The notes: a model not told the origin generated them from the sequence alone. A DNA stretch of 64,000 nt from Hyperoplus lanceolatus (GCA_026929865.2 CM049410.1:15150001-15214000); one strand, 5' to 3'. Counted from the first letter of the stretch, positions 50,301 through 62,366 are shown. Numbers and translations are program-made.

Positions 50301-51395
50301 GTCAAGGAAAAAACATATTTATAAGAGCCAACCAATTTTGCAAACACTACGACATGAGTAAGATAATATCCACAATATGGCTAGAATGTAGCAACAAGTG
50401 GCCGTCTTGCAGGTGTCTTTGTGTCATTTTGTGGACAGATCCCAGTTACCCGTGGGAGAAGTTAGTTTCCCTTTCAAATGACCCATGCCTCAGTCAAATC
50501 GACTTCTTGTCAATAGTGGCACTGTTGAGTTGATTTTATATGGGTAAACAGCTAGCAACATTCACCACACACGTACACACTAAGGCACCACACTCAAAAT
50601 TAGGGGTGGGAAAAATAATCGATTCTTCGATGCATCGCGATTCTCTCTAGACCAATTCCGTCTCGATTCAGGTGCCAAGATATTCCCACCCCAATCAAAA
50701 CCCATCAAAATGTATGTGGGCATAGGTGACGATGTTACAGTTTTTAAACTTTTTCATGATGGACAAATTTTCATACAATTTCGCCAAATACATTATATCA
50801 AAGTTTAAACACCATACACTGCCCACTTCATTCCAGCTTTAAACTTTGAAAATTGAAGTCACGTTTGTGTGTTTGTCGCAGGGACAGACAAAAGAGAGAG
50901 CTTTCCTTGGCAGCATGGACCAACAACTGAAAGACAATGCAGGCCTCATCTTACCAGAACCAGTGAGTAGAGAACAGCAAGATCAACCAGTTAAAAGCGG
51001 AGTCAACAATTCTTGAGAACTTTTGTAGTAAAATATTTTTGTCAAAATCTGTGAATATCTCCTCACGGTCTGCTACCTGTCTGTAGTGTGTGTGCACTGA
51101 AAGAAATTCACTGATTTTGACAAAAAATGTGTTTTGACAACAAACATTCCCCAGAATGATTAGCTGATTTCCACCTTGAAGCTCATTTTCTTAAAGTGTG
51201 CAGAGCTAATTTTGCATTAACTGTAAATGAATTCGACCATTACATAATTATTTGCCTCTCCTCTTGTTTCCTTGTGCCTTCTCCGCAGACGGTGGCCAAC
51301 AGCTTCTCAGCATCTATGGTATCACTGTAACTGTGTGGTCTGTTCGGGGGGTTTAGGCTTTAATACAACTTAGTGTGTCATCAGTTATTGAAGTA

Positions 51396-51433
<38 letters not shown>

Positions 51434-54400
51434 TCTTACAGGAAGTGTCAGGTGTTGGAAAACATTCCAGGTCAGTCAGGGTGGGTAGTGAAGGAGACGG
51501 GGCGACCGGCAGTGTGATCCTGGGCATCTCAGACCGTTTAGTGGCTGCAATGGTGCAACCAGGTCAGAACCACACCAAGACACATTTGCAAAGTTCAGTA
51601 GTGGGTAAGAAACATTGATCTTGGTTAATTGTACAAATTTACTTTGTGAGGTGGATAAAATAACAAGCTGTTCCATTGGGTGTCCCGTGTGTTAGATTTA
51701 AGTCTTGAAACGTTCGGGCCTGGAAGCGACAACGCAGAGAGCTCCACTCTCTCAGCCAAAGGAAACACCATGGAGATCAACCTGGAAGGTCTGGCCCAGA
51801 ATAACAATGGTGAGAAAAAGGTCATGATGAAAAAAAGTATACTATACTAGCAAAAAAACTGAAAGGTACAGCTGATTGTGTGGAGATTTATTAACTGATT
51901 TTGACAAAAAGTGACGTTGACAAAAAGCTTTCTCCAGAATCGCTGACACAGATAGGTGGCTATAATATAAGGCAAGGCAAGGCAAGGCAATTTTATTTAT
52001 AGAGCACATTTCAGGCACAGGGCCACTCAAGGTGCTTCACAGGGTTAAAATCAAATAAAGAATACAAATACAAAAAAAGGAACACATTTAAAACATGGAT
52101 AAAAATACAACATTTAAATAAAAGAATTAAAACATTTTACAAAAAAAAAAAAAAATTACAGGTTAAAAGGGAAACAAGAACGTTTTGAGACCCGATTTAA
52201 AAGAGCTGAGAGTCTCAGCGTACCTCAGACTCTCTGGCAGTCCGTTCCAGACATTGGGCGCATAAACGCTGAATGCCGCCTCTCCCTGTTTAGTCCTAGC
52301 TCTGGGGACTTTTAAAAGACCTGTCCCAGACAACCTAAGGGCTCTGGGCGGCTCATAACGTATCAGCAGATCAGTAATATATTTTGGCCCTAAACCATTT
52401 AAGGCTTTGTAGACCATCATCAATATTTTAAAATCAATTCTTTGAGTGACAGGAAGCCAGTGCAAAGACCTAAGAACTGGGGTAATGTGATCTACTTTTT
52501 TGGTCCTAGTGAGGACTCGACCAGCATAATATAATATAATATATATGATGTGAAATGGGGTATGGCAACTCTGGTGTGGTATAGTTTCAAAGTGCCGATG
52601 TCCTGAACTGTGTGGACACTTGCCCAGGTTCTGCAGCAGCTGGCTTCTTGACATTGACTGGGATGGATAGTCTCCTCAGTCATCAATACTTTCAATCAGA
52701 AAACGTGACAGAGATGTACTCGGATGTCATCACTGCAGTCTTGCCCACCATGAACAACACCAACCTCACAGAGCCTGTTAACTTCACCATCCATCACAAG
52801 AAGGTGCAGCTCAATCTATGCATCTGTCTACATTTCGAAATAAATATTTTCCAAGTTAAAACACGTCTTTCTTTCTTTTAACCTATCCATAACTCTGCGT
52901 TTTTTCTGGTTTGATCAGACATTACCTGAATCTGGTTTTGTGACCTGTGTCTACTGGGAGGACAAAACAGAGAAGACAGGAACAGGAGAAGGGGGTGTAA
53001 CAGGTGGCGTAGAAGAGACCCAACCTATGCATTGGTCGGTTGACGGCTGTGTGGTTGCATACAGCGATGAAAACTACACCGTGTGCAGTTGCTCTCATCT
53101 GTCCACGTTTGCCCTCATCATGCAGATTGGGGAGGTATAATAGATTGTGTTAATGTCAGGGGTGTAACAATACACGTATTCGTACCGAGCCGTCACAGTA
53201 CAGGCACTTACAGGTTGTTCCAGAGGTGAACCGCAATCCGTAATTACGACGTAAACCGCGTTAGTATGGCGTAAATATGCATAATGTACAGGTTTGTTTT
53301 GATTGCAGTGCAGAACTTGTCCTTTTATTTGAGAAGGACTTCCTTTATTGGATAACTTGGTTGTTTGCAGCAGTATTTCTTTTTTCATACTGAAAAAACC
53401 CTATTATCTTGAATTGTAGTTAATGCTGCACTATTTGAGAAGAATTGTATTTATTGGAGAACTTGCAGTATTCTTTATAGCTATAGTTAAAAAATATATA
53501 TATATTTTATACATTTATTTGTGAGTTTCATTTAATTCAAAACAATTGCTGAATCTCTGACAGCAACATGTTTAACTGTCATTGTTTTACTAATTAAACT
53601 CATGTCCCTTATTACAAACAAACAGTTTTTTGCATTTTTCCTCTGAACCGAACTGAACCCAAACAGTGACTTCAAAACCGAGATACGTAATGAACCGTGA
53701 CTTTTGTGTACTGTTACACCCCGAGTGGATGGGAATTTGCTTAAACAGATGCCATCAACCCCCAAAGTCAGGTTGATCAGAGTATGTGTTAACCTGTGTG
53801 TTTTTTCTTTTTCAGCCTCCACCAGAAAACACATTTTTAGATTGGCTTAACCAAATTTGTGTGATTGTGGGACTCTTCTTCTTCGCGTTGGCCATCCTCA
53901 CTTTCCTCCTGTGTACCTGGAACCCCAAGATCAACAACACGGCCCGTCTTCACCTCTGCCTCAACCTCTCCCTGTCCCATCTACTGCTGCTGTTTAATGA
54001 CAGCTATCTTGAAGACGAGGTACAGTATGAGACTAAGATGCGGTCTGTTTTATTCTTTCAAATCGACTTAAACCTATAGTGTGTAATTTATGTCACCCCC
54101 ATGAGGAATTATGAGTAATTACAACAACACCTTGTGTGCGTGTGCATGGATTATAATGCATACCTTCTGCTGTGCATCAATTTTTTTTACTTAGCAGTAG
54201 AATCAGCAATTGAAAGATTTATTTGGGACCCTTCTTACTGGCGCTTCTTTTTCTGAGCTCCTGCACCATTGTCGGTGGGGTTGACACCATGAAGAAAAGT
54301 TACGCACTATAGCTTTAAAGGGATCTCACAACCATGTATTTGGTGTAACCCAGCTGAACATAACTATTCCTTATTGAGTGTGTTTCCAAAGGTTTTTTTT

Positions 54401-56800
54401 CATTGTTTTCAAGGAAACTCTTATGTGTCTCCACAGATGGCCTGCACTGCCTTGGCCGGGCTTCTCCACTTCTTAGTCATTGCAAGTTTTGTGTGGATGC
54501 AGCTGGAGGCGCTGCAGCTCTACCTGTTGGTCCGAATGCTCTCCAAGGTTCAGGTCATCCAGAGAGACGGCCTCCCCAGGCCAATGCTCTACCTGATTGG
54601 CTACGGAGTTCCATTTGTGATCGTGGGCGTATCTGCTCTGGTATATTCTGATGGCTACGGTGCAACTGGCGGAGTGGCGTGAGTAGGACAAACAGTAATT
54701 AGTGCACACATTGCCATTCTCCTGTATGCCCGATGTGTATCTGCATGGGAATTTGTACAAATTGTGTTTTTGTCTTATTCTGTTGTAGGTGCTGGCTATC
54801 TACGCAGCGCAACTTTAACTGGGCTTTAACAGGCCCCGTGGTCGCTATCCTTGGAGTGAGTATACTGCATATAAATGATTGCAACCCATCCGCTATAATG
54901 AAAATGAAAATACAGAAAATCAGTTCAGCCTGGTATGCTCTCTAACTATAACATGTCTCTTGCAGGTCCCTCAATGAATACTTATTGAATGTGGCTGAAT
55001 CCAGTAAAAACAATTAATAAACAAAGATATGAAAAAAGGGGAGGGGTTAGACACTGCATAGAAAGTGTGCATTGAAAAAGTGATGCAGTGTTAGGCCAGG
55101 AAGTTTGTTCTGTATGTATGTGTGATAAATGTCTTAGGGGAGATTATTAATGCACATTCCTCTTTTGTGTTGCCATTTGCCATCAAGTAAACGGAAAAGG
55201 GCATAAAGAGTTGCGTAATAGTTGGAGAAAGTCTGGGTAGTTAATCTACACATTGTTTGCTAATTAGCAAGCTTCTCGTTAGCGAGCACATGGGACACAA
55301 TTTGTTCTTTCCCAGTCTTCGCTATTAGCCTCAACTCATATGAAAGATATTCTCTTTTCTATGAATTTCCATGTTTTTTTACAAAGGCTTGTTTGTTTGT
55401 TTTTACAAGTAGAATTGTAAGTTTGTGTGAAGATCTTTCAAGTTATTTTTTTCTTTTTTTAAGCCAAAATCCTGTGTTTTTTTTTTCATGAAGCTCAACT
55501 GGATATTGTTCTGTGCTACTCTATGGAGTCTAAGACCCACCTTGGCCAGCATGAAAAGTGATGTTTCCCAATCCAAAGACACCAGGTATGAACTAGGAGC
55601 GTTCAATATTGTTTTAGCTTGAAAATAAAAATTCCAGTCTGGATTACATTGTAACAACAGAAGTGCTTGTTTCAGCAAAGGTTGAAGGTCACACTACATA
55701 ACAATATATCATAGACTCTACATGATGATGATTTAAATTTGATGTTGTAATTCAAATGTATATAGAGTCAAGTGTAAAATGTACTCATACATTAAAGAGT
55801 GTCCAATGAGAGGGATGTTGGGTGATAGAAGTTGATATGGACCCATGTTATAGTTGGATTACGGTTTAAAAGGTGGTCACAGCCAGATTTAGATTTGCCC
55901 TAAAGTGAGAGTTGGGACAATTTACAGAAAGGAAACAGTCACTTTGTCACATTTGTATCAAATGAATAGAGGAAGTGACAACATTATCACAGTGCAAAAA
56001 ATACTCTGCCCAGTAGTCATCCATTTTTCAACATATACTATACATGACATAAAATAATGATAAACTTGTTCAATTCTCATTGTTTACAGGCTGATTGTGT
56101 TTAAGATCCTGGCCCAGTTTGTCATCCTGGGCTGTACCTGGATTCTGGGACTGTACCAGTCAAATCTCTTCTTCCGGGTCCTCTTCATAATTCTAAACTC
56201 CCAACAGGGCACCTTCCTTTACATCGTCCACTGCCTGCTCAATAAGGAGGTAGCCTTCAGCTTGATCAATCTCCTCATTGATACTATTGTAAAACAATGT
56301 CAATCTGCATTTGTTAAAGATATTAGCTACACTGATGTCTAACCTATCACTTTTTAATTGATATTTTGATATTGTATGTTGCGTTATGGCGATGACGTAG
56401 CATTGCTTTTGGTGTAAAGGCCTGATTTGTATTTTTATCTGTTTTTTCATTTTGTCGGTTTATTTGTATATGTTGAGCATTGACATTTTGATTTGTACGA
56501 TCCAGGTGCGAGAGGAGTACATAAGATGGCTGACGTGCTCTTGTGGAAAAGACAGAGAGGTGGTGAGTCCCAGGAAACAAATAATATAATCACAAGCAGC
56601 TCACTCCTCAATGTAGCAACAATTTAAAATTGCAGTACTGAAACTTTACATTCATTACTAAATATCTCTTATATATTTAGCGTGTTTTACTGTATATCAA
56701 TACTGATCCTAATAATTTATTTCAGGAGAAAGATGCACATTCGATCTCTGAGGATTGGGACAAGACTGAGCAACAGACAGACAAGGGAAAAAAGAACTGA
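46748..56800 (+). CDS. ADGRE/CD97-like adhesion GPCR with D8C and EGF domains (23 coding exons)
   Basis: Complete 998-residue receptor; all introns GT-AG. Exons: 46748-46778, 47346-47384, 47493-47861, 47971-48102, 48236-48382, 48503-48628, 49150-49293, 49735-49881, 49980-50126, 50237-50274, 50882-50962, 51289-51318, 51442-51604, 51696-51809, 52628-52803, 52919-53134, 53816-54019, 54437-54678, 54789-54855, 55494-55585, 56090-56249, 56506-56562, 56726-56800. Domain order: signal peptide (1 to about 20), D8C-like domain (about 25-150), six EGF-like modules (about 150-427), GAIN with GPS cleavage site HLS|T at 690/691, seven helices (about 708-955) and a short charged tail. Family B2 marks are present: WSLRPTLASM, the C-CWL disulfide pair, and QGTFLYIVHCLLNKEVREEY. 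It is likely a leukocyte or epithelial surface receptor by analogy with CD97/EMR. Paralog name left open because ADGRE members expanded separately in fish and mammals. Confidence 0.95.
47493..47861 (+). CDS. Receptor exon 3: D8C-like domain
   Basis: A single exon encodes SCDGYTNLTQPWRNYLF, then NLVGNWWRFTGVGGDR, NSCNGPNRAGA, and CNNYAISVSVLLCPGGFYIY. The C..Y..L..PWR, WWRF.G.GG and VLLCPGGFYIYK pattern with paired cysteines matches the D8C domain of uromodulin and GP2. The usual HPT-type segment appears altered. NLT is a potential glycosylation site. Confidence 0.75.
47971..50126 (+). CDS. Receptor exons 4-9: six EGF-like modules
   Basis: Exon 4 encodes a non-calcium EGF (CQADSCGPLAECSGTGGCVC). 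Exons 5-9 each encode one calcium-binding EGF starting DIDEC, DINEC, DIDEC, DVDEC and DIDEC. Every exon is phase 1-1, so modules can be skipped or duplicated without shifting frame, as in CD97/EMR genes, where alternative EGF use sets ligand choice. Confidence 0.93.
50601..50692. mobile_element. 92-bp miniature hAT relic
   Basis: Ends TAGGGGTGGGAA and TTCCCACCCCA; flanks CTCAAAAT and ATCAAAAC agree at 6 of 8 bases. It is a tiny relative of the element at 62367-63090, in a receptor intron. Confidence 0.65.
50882..53134 (+). CDS. Receptor exons 11-16: GAIN domain and GPS
   Basis: The stalk and GAIN region ends in the GPS: CVYWED ... HWSVDGCVVAYSDENYT, VCSCSHLSTFALIM. The four GPS cysteines, paired Trp and the HLS|T scissile site are all present, so autoproteolysis is expected. 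The tethered peptide would start TFALIMQIGE. Confidence 0.92.
50991..51178. mobile_element. Fold-back MITE, copy 7 (receptor intron)
   Basis: Left TTAAAAGCGGAGTCAACAAT; right TTAGCTGATTTCCACCTTGA, with ATATCTCCTCACGGTCTGCT shared with other copies. Confidence 0.75.
51399..51428. repeat. (TA)n microsatellite
   Basis: About 15 TA units just before the acceptor of receptor exon 13. Confidence 0.9.
51866..51950. mobile_element. Fold-back MITE, copy 8 (right arm only)
   Basis: Right-arm text ACTGATTTTGACAAAAAGTG ... TCTCCAGAATCGCTGAC; the left arm is missing. Confidence 0.65.
51969..52525 (-). mobile_element. L2-like LINE 3' fragment in receptor intron
   Basis: On the minus strand the frame reads VDHITPVLRSLHWLPVTQRI then DFKILMMVYKALNGLGPKYI, and ends APNVWNGLPESLRYAETLSS then FKSGLKTFLF, the C-terminal end of an L2-type reverse transcriptase. 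The 3' tail ends in (GCCTT)n, seen on the plus strand as AAGGC repeats at 51969-51989. 5'-truncated and antisense to the host gene. Confidence 0.9.
53157..53723. mobile_element. hAT-like non-autonomous element in receptor intron 16
   Basis: Left CAGGGGTGTAACAATACAC; right end, on the opposite strand, CGGGGTGTAACAGTACAC. CGTATTCGTACCGAG and GAGATACGTAATGAACC are subterminal. No target duplication could be confirmed. Confidence 0.7.
53816..56800 (+). CDS. Receptor exons 17-23: seven-helix domain and tail
   Basis: TM1 is within ICVIVGLFFFALAILTFLLC; TM2 RLHLCLNLSLSHLLLL; TM3 CTALAGLLHFLVIASFVWMQ; TM4 LYLIGYGVPFVIVGVSALVY; TM5 GPVVAILGLNWILFCATLWS; TM6 FKILAQFVILGCTWILGLYQ; TM7 FIILNSQQGTFLYIVHCLLN. 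The tail is about 40 residues, rich in Glu, Asp and Lys. Confidence 0.94.
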
Positions 56801-57226
56801 GAAGAAAAATAGGGATTAAAGCGATAGAACCGAGAAACAAATCATAGTAATCAAATTCTATACATGTTTTTTTCATATCAATTATAACTTAACAAATGCA
56901 AAAAGTGATATGTATCTCAAATTGAATGTCTACATCTTGAATGGTTCATTGTCTGTCTCCTATGATTTCAGTTGGCTGTTGCAATTGTCTGAAGACTGTC
57001 AGACAAATGTTTTAAATGATGTTTCCAACAGTTAGTACTAAGGAGTTCATTTTATGTTACTTATATCAGGTTTATTTGGTTGTGAATAATTGTATGGTAC
57101 AATAATTGTTATATTAACACGATCAATTAATATTATTATGCAACATTTGAGATGTAGCTCATGTTATTTTTAAAAGATTTGAGAAGATCTACAGTTTTTC
57201 TATAGTATATCCTTGTAACTCATTAC

Positions 57227-57232
57227 AATAAA
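57227..57232 (+). terminator. Receptor polyadenylation signal
   Basis: AATAAA 427 bases after the stop. A second candidate is at 57295-57300. Confidence 0.55.
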
Positions 57233-57300
57233 CTATTAAACTATTAATACCAAATAGCAAAAACACTTATTTTCTTAAAAATGTTAATATTTTTAATAAA

Positions 57301-58794
57301 ACTTGTCGGTCTTGTCACCATCTCTATATGTTACTGTATGTTAACTTGCTTGATTGTGGCGGCTTTCACAAATGTGTTACTACTGCCCACACCCTAAGTC
57401 AGTCGCTGTCTAAAAAAACTAACTTTGTACAAAGTAAAAACATTCATGTCTCAGTCGTGTCTTTCTCTTTCCATTTGTATCGTATTTACATAAGAGCTGG
57501 GGCACTTTGAGGTGTGTCAAATTTTACAAGACAAATTCAAGGGACAGGCAAATCCAAGCATATTGTGGGACCTTTCCATCACTTCTTTGGAATCAAAAAT
57601 CAGTTTACTCGAAAAGCTTATTTTCACAAGGATAATGCACATTATTCAATATTAGTGTGGCATTATTAACATACAAAAATACATTTCCCTTCAGAAACAC
57701 TGTACACAGCAAACAGTTACTGATCTGACTGAAGTGATTTCTTGATTGATGTAATCTAAGGCTACCTCACGATTTGAAGGAACAAGTGCAATATTGTTAA
57801 ATATATATGGCATAGGTAGCCACCATGACCATCATGTGACTTATAACGTTTTCACAACCCTGTTTTTGTAAAGCCAAAATAAATAAACTATTGTGCAACC
57901 CTAGCCCCATTTTTGTTGTAAAAATATGGTTTAACAAAACACTGAGCAGCCCGGGAGGATAAAGTTTCAGCACTGTTGATACAAAATCTTACCGTCAAGT
58001 AGAAACAAATACACCTGGGTGATACTGTCAGAATCCCAGTAACAATATTTTACACATATTGATATCCTAAAAAATGAAATGTATAATGATCGTAACCAAA
58101 ATCGAAAATATTTTACAATACAAATATCATAACATCTCTCACTGCAGGTTTTATAGACATAAAAGCACCACTCGATGAAATGAACCAAACTGCAATATTC
58201 CTTAGTAACTTCAAGGCTATCTATGTGAATGACAAGTTACTTTGTCAATTGTGCCCCTGAATTATTTTAGATTACAAAATACAGTTGGCAGCAGCACGAA
58301 TAAGCAAAAATGTAATAATTATTTTCCTCCCCACGGCAAAAATGAAAAGCATGTCTCTAGCTGAGAGGTTTGTCGAATAAAATGCTATCAGTCATATCCA
58401 CTGCTTACACTTCCAAATATGATAAGTGTTGGCTAAGTCCATACAGTATCACAAATGAGAATATGCCCAAATTCATTGCTTTGGAATATTGTGTAAATGG
58501 AATGATGCATCAGAAACACCCTTTGGATTGCATTGTTTCAGCCTAGCGTCTTAACTGTCAAAATATGTCCAGGTATGGTAAATTGGTGGGGGAAGTTAAT
58601 TCAAATCCAAGGTGGAGGGAAATTAAGTTAAGCCAATTTACTTGAGTTACTACAACTAGAATGTTGTTTTAAATCAATTAACTCGCACATTGCAATTTAT
58701 ACAACACAAAATATTTAGGTTTATCCAATCACTTCATAATGTCAATGACTTATGTATATGAATATCTTTGCATTTTAATCTTGCAACCCCGCAT
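57301..58794. other. Downstream intergenic stretch
   Basis: No gene, RNA or repeat recognised; AT-rich sequence. Confidence 0.45.
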
Positions 58795-59382
58795 TTAAAG
58801 CCACTACGAGTAACTTTGTCCGTTGGCGGCCCCTTTGGACAAAAGCGGTAGTATTTTTACGACGCTAGCTGTTGTAAAGCTGTTTTCTAGCGCGTGCCGG
58901 TCGTGCGAGTGTCAAATGAATGGGACGCAATAAAGTGCATGCCCGTGTGTTGAAAGAGTGAGGTGGGCACCGGACTCTTTTCGGCTCCGTGAGAGTGGTT
59001 TGTGACTCTGCATCAACTAATGCCAGTCAGTGCCACACACAACTGATTGCAATGAGTTGATGCAGGTTCACTAACAACTCGCACGGAGCTGGAAGATTCC
59101 GTGTCCTCACAGAAAGCGAATGAACGAGAGACGGTAGTTTGTAGGCTATGGATCACGATGAGGTAATGTCTTTATGTTGTTGTAAATAATGACTATTTCA
59201 GATGTATAATGGTCATCTGATGATGGTGCGACCAGACCAAATGCAGTAATAAAAACTATATAAAAACGTCTTTCTTTGCACTGATGGTCTCGTTTGCTGT
59301 TAAAGGTAATTTATGATTATCAGAGGAAACATGAGGCTGTTATAAAAAATATATATTTAAATGTTACTCGTAGTGGCTTTAA
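58795..59382. mobile_element. TTAA-flanked MITE with 20-bp perfect ends
   Basis: TTAAAGCCACTACGAGTAAC at the left is an exact inverted copy of GTTACTCGTAGTGGCTTTAA at the right. The interior includes inverted phrases ATGCATCAACTAATGC and GAGTTGATGCAG. TTAA edges suggest piggyBac or Kolobok mobilisation. Confidence 0.9.
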
Positions 59383-60390
59383 ACAAGTGACGATAATAGA
59401 TCCCCTGAATGGCTTTTAAGAGTGCATACTGTCTGTCTACCACAAGGGCGCAGTATTCAATCACATATAGTGACAGTGCAGTTGATGTGCTTTTTTACAT
59501 AGATAACCTCTAGTAAAACAATCATGTGATAACACAATGCACATTTTTAAGACATCGCCTATAAGATAATATTGATTAAAGTGTGAGTCCCGGTGTGTCA
59601 TTCTGAACTGTACTGTTATGTACCAATTGAATGGTACGAAAGAGTCTGTGATGGTGATATTGCTTAACAATTGAAGTAATTTAATTTTTTTTGTAGCCTA
59701 CATAGTCATGTTTAGTTTTTTCCAGCGTGTTGGATAAGGGAGTTGATGAGAAGGAACAAGCTTCGAAGGAGAAGGTCATTTCATCCGGCCATTAATGCAG
59801 GCATTTGAAAAGATCCATGAAAATTCTCTACACCCTTTATAGCTGTAGCCAAATGGTTTTCTTAATCAATCCCAGGACATACTGCTGACAAAGCAATGGA
59901 GTGATCAGAGGAATAGCTATCGGCTTTAAAGCCAGTGTGACACTTCTCAGTCTTTTTCCATTATAGAAGGTAATGAGGACTCACCATTTACCCATCAGAG
60001 TCACAGTGGAGTGACAACAGAAGCGGGTTGAAACCCCTGTGGAATTTTTGGGGCTAATACTAAATTGATTGTGTTCCCTTTTCCCCGCCTCTCCCCTCAT
60101 CAACTGCAACCCCTGATGCTCTCAAACGGACAGTTCAGTATTTTTGAAGTGGGATTCTATGCTGGGATATTTAGGCATATGTTACCTTTTGGAGATGACG
60201 ATCAGTGCAGTCCCTATAAGGAGTTGAGGGGGGATGTTGCTTTAGCAGAAGTAACAATGTACAGTTGCAGAGAGGGTGTTTTTGAACAATGTGTCATCTG
60301 GTATTTTTGCCAACTCTCATCCTGAACTAGACAAGCTGTTTATTCAGTTCTAAGACAGGGGCCAAAAGAAAAAGTTTTTTTCTCCACATA

Positions 60391-61691
60391 TAGGGGAGAG
60401 TGGCCTAAGTTGTGCATTTTGGAAGTTGTGCCACCCCTTGTTTCTAGAAAACCGTGGAAGAAATTGGAAATGTGACCACATATTTAAGAAGAGCCATCCA
60501 TTTGACTCATCCTGTAAAGAAGGGAGACACAAGGAATAAGATATAAGCACATTTAAGCTAAAAAAACTGTGTTTTGCCTTTCAAAGTAAAATTTATATGA
60601 TCAAGGTTTTTTGATTATTGTGTCTGAACAATTATAGACAAGTTTGAAAACATTTGACACATGTTATAGTGCTTTGGTATGCTACATTTTGAGTCTATAC
60701 AGTTAGCACGATGTCAGCCCTAAATTGCTGCATCATGCTTATTATCCAAATTTCTGGGATTGGGGTGATTTGTGCCAAAGGGCCTGTGTGAGTTATAAGT
60801 AAGTAAGTAAGTAAAATGTATTTATAAAAGCACATTTATGACAGTTTGCACTGTCCAAAGTGCTGTACATAGTGCATTCAGTAGGTAAACAATGAAGGTA
60901 AAATAACAATAACCAAAATAAAAGACGTAAAGCCCATACATCCACATAAACACAGATAGTAGTGCAGAGGTAAGATAGTTCATGGGGAGGAAACACCAGG
61001 GTGTACATATGGGTTTTGAGCCTTGATTTAAAGGCAGAAATGTAGAGGGAATCACATTTGTCAGGTGGCAGTTGGTTCCACAAGCACGGAACAACTAGTG
61101 CAAAGTACATTTCTGAGAGTTGTGCCAGTGGCATGGCTGTATACGCTGGTCACCAAAAGAAAGTGATTGTCTACAGTAGCTCAGAAGAGAGTGACATCTC
61201 AATTCCACTTAACGACACCACTGATGAGAGTTCAGATGGCCAGAAAGATGATGATGGTGACTTTGTCTTTGTGAGCTTTGCAGGTAAAACCATTAGATCT
61301 GCTAGGCCTTGTTTAATAAGAAAATTGTCCTTCAATCTTTGTCAACTATTTACTTTATTTACTTTAAATACACCTTAAATAAGTGATTGTCTAATGGAAA
61401 TGTCTTGCATTACAGTTTATGAGATATATATCAATGGCACAATTCACCCCATGATATTCTCTCCAACCGCACAACTTACACCACACCGGGGGCAAGTTGT
61501 GCATCAAGAAAACTTTTTTTCTGAAAGCTATATTTCTTCAACAGTTTATTCCAGATCCAAAGTTTTTATTTCCAGGGATGCACAACACCCTGAAATATAT
61601 GTACATATTTAAGTTGGAGACTTTACTGTCAAGGCCTTACTTTAAAGTCACTTTGAGTGAAAAGTTGCACAACTTAGGCCACTCTCCCCTA
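60391..61691. mobile_element. Chimaeric DNA transposon carrying a LINE tail, copy B
   Basis: Ends TAGGGGAGAGTGGCCTAAGT and its complement at 61672-61691. The body is the reverse complement of copy A (22057-23176), including the LINE tail (about 60796-61135, minus strand, starting from the ACTT repeat) and the acidic ORF fragment. It keeps about 200 bases that copy A has lost. Flanks read TATA on both sides, compatible with a TA target. Confidence 0.85.
61130..61378 (+). pseudogene. Transposon ORF fragment of unknown family
   Basis: The part beyond the LINE junction reads AVYAGHQKKVIVYSSSEESD, then ISIPLNDTTDESSDGQKDDD and GDFVFVSFAGK. The acidic linker followed by a DFVxVxFAGK-like end resembles transposase C-termini, but I cannot assign a family. 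Upstream residues of the same frame are merely antisense LINE. Confidence 0.5.
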
Positions 61692-62366
61692 TAAATGATG
61701 ATCTAAAAAATAAATATTTGTTAAATTGTACACTTAACTGCCTTAACTTTTTTTCCCACAGCTTTAGTTTGCTGCCAGACAGACGTTATTTTTTGTTGTC
61801 TTGTGTCTCTTGAATAATCTGCAGTAGCTCTGAGTCGAGCAGCTGATTGGCGGATTGATACCAAAATTAAACTGCATACAATTGAAGGGATATAGGGATT
61901 ACTTTGTAGGTTTAACAGTACAATGCTGACTTATCCTACAGCGACATCTCGCCTTAGCTCCTATAGTGACTGCACTGATCGCTATCTCCATAAGGTGACA
62001 TATTAACCATGCCTAAGTACCCCATTCACCCCAACTTCAAAACTACTGAACTATCCCTTTACTGAACGCTACAGGCACTTAATACACATACATACATACA
62101 GGTCCCCTTTTGAGTGTCCAACAGTGGACGATGTGGAGGTAAAAGTGATCTTGATTGAAGCTGAATGTAGGCTATTGGACGATTAAAGGGGCACTCAATT
62201 TTTCACAGGCTCTTTGCCAAAAATAACTGTAAAGTGGGGAAGTGTTTTTGAACATGGCCATTCACTGCAGAGTAACTTCAATGGCAGCTGACATTTTTTT
62301 GAGCTGACTATACAAGAACGACACATTTCGGTTGAGTGTAATTACCCGGAATTTTCCACAGTTAAC

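Larger units (their letters stand above)
60122..62064. mobile_element. Element with about 140-bp inverted ends, hosting copy B
   Basis: The left arm (ACAGTTCAGTATTTTTGAAG ... GATCAGTGCAGTCCCTATAA ... GGGATGTTGCTTTAGCAG) and the right arm in reverse complement (ATAGTTCAGTAGTTTTGAAG ... GATCAGTGCAGTCACTATAG) align along about 140 bases with mismatches. The chimaeric transposon at 60391-61691 sits inside. Confidence 0.75.

Noticed and set aside
60065-60325. 86-codon ORF
   Set aside because: Lies in the inverted arm of a transposon and shows no domain.
61058-61378. 106-codon ORF as a host gene
   Set aside because: Second copy of the same transposon fragment.
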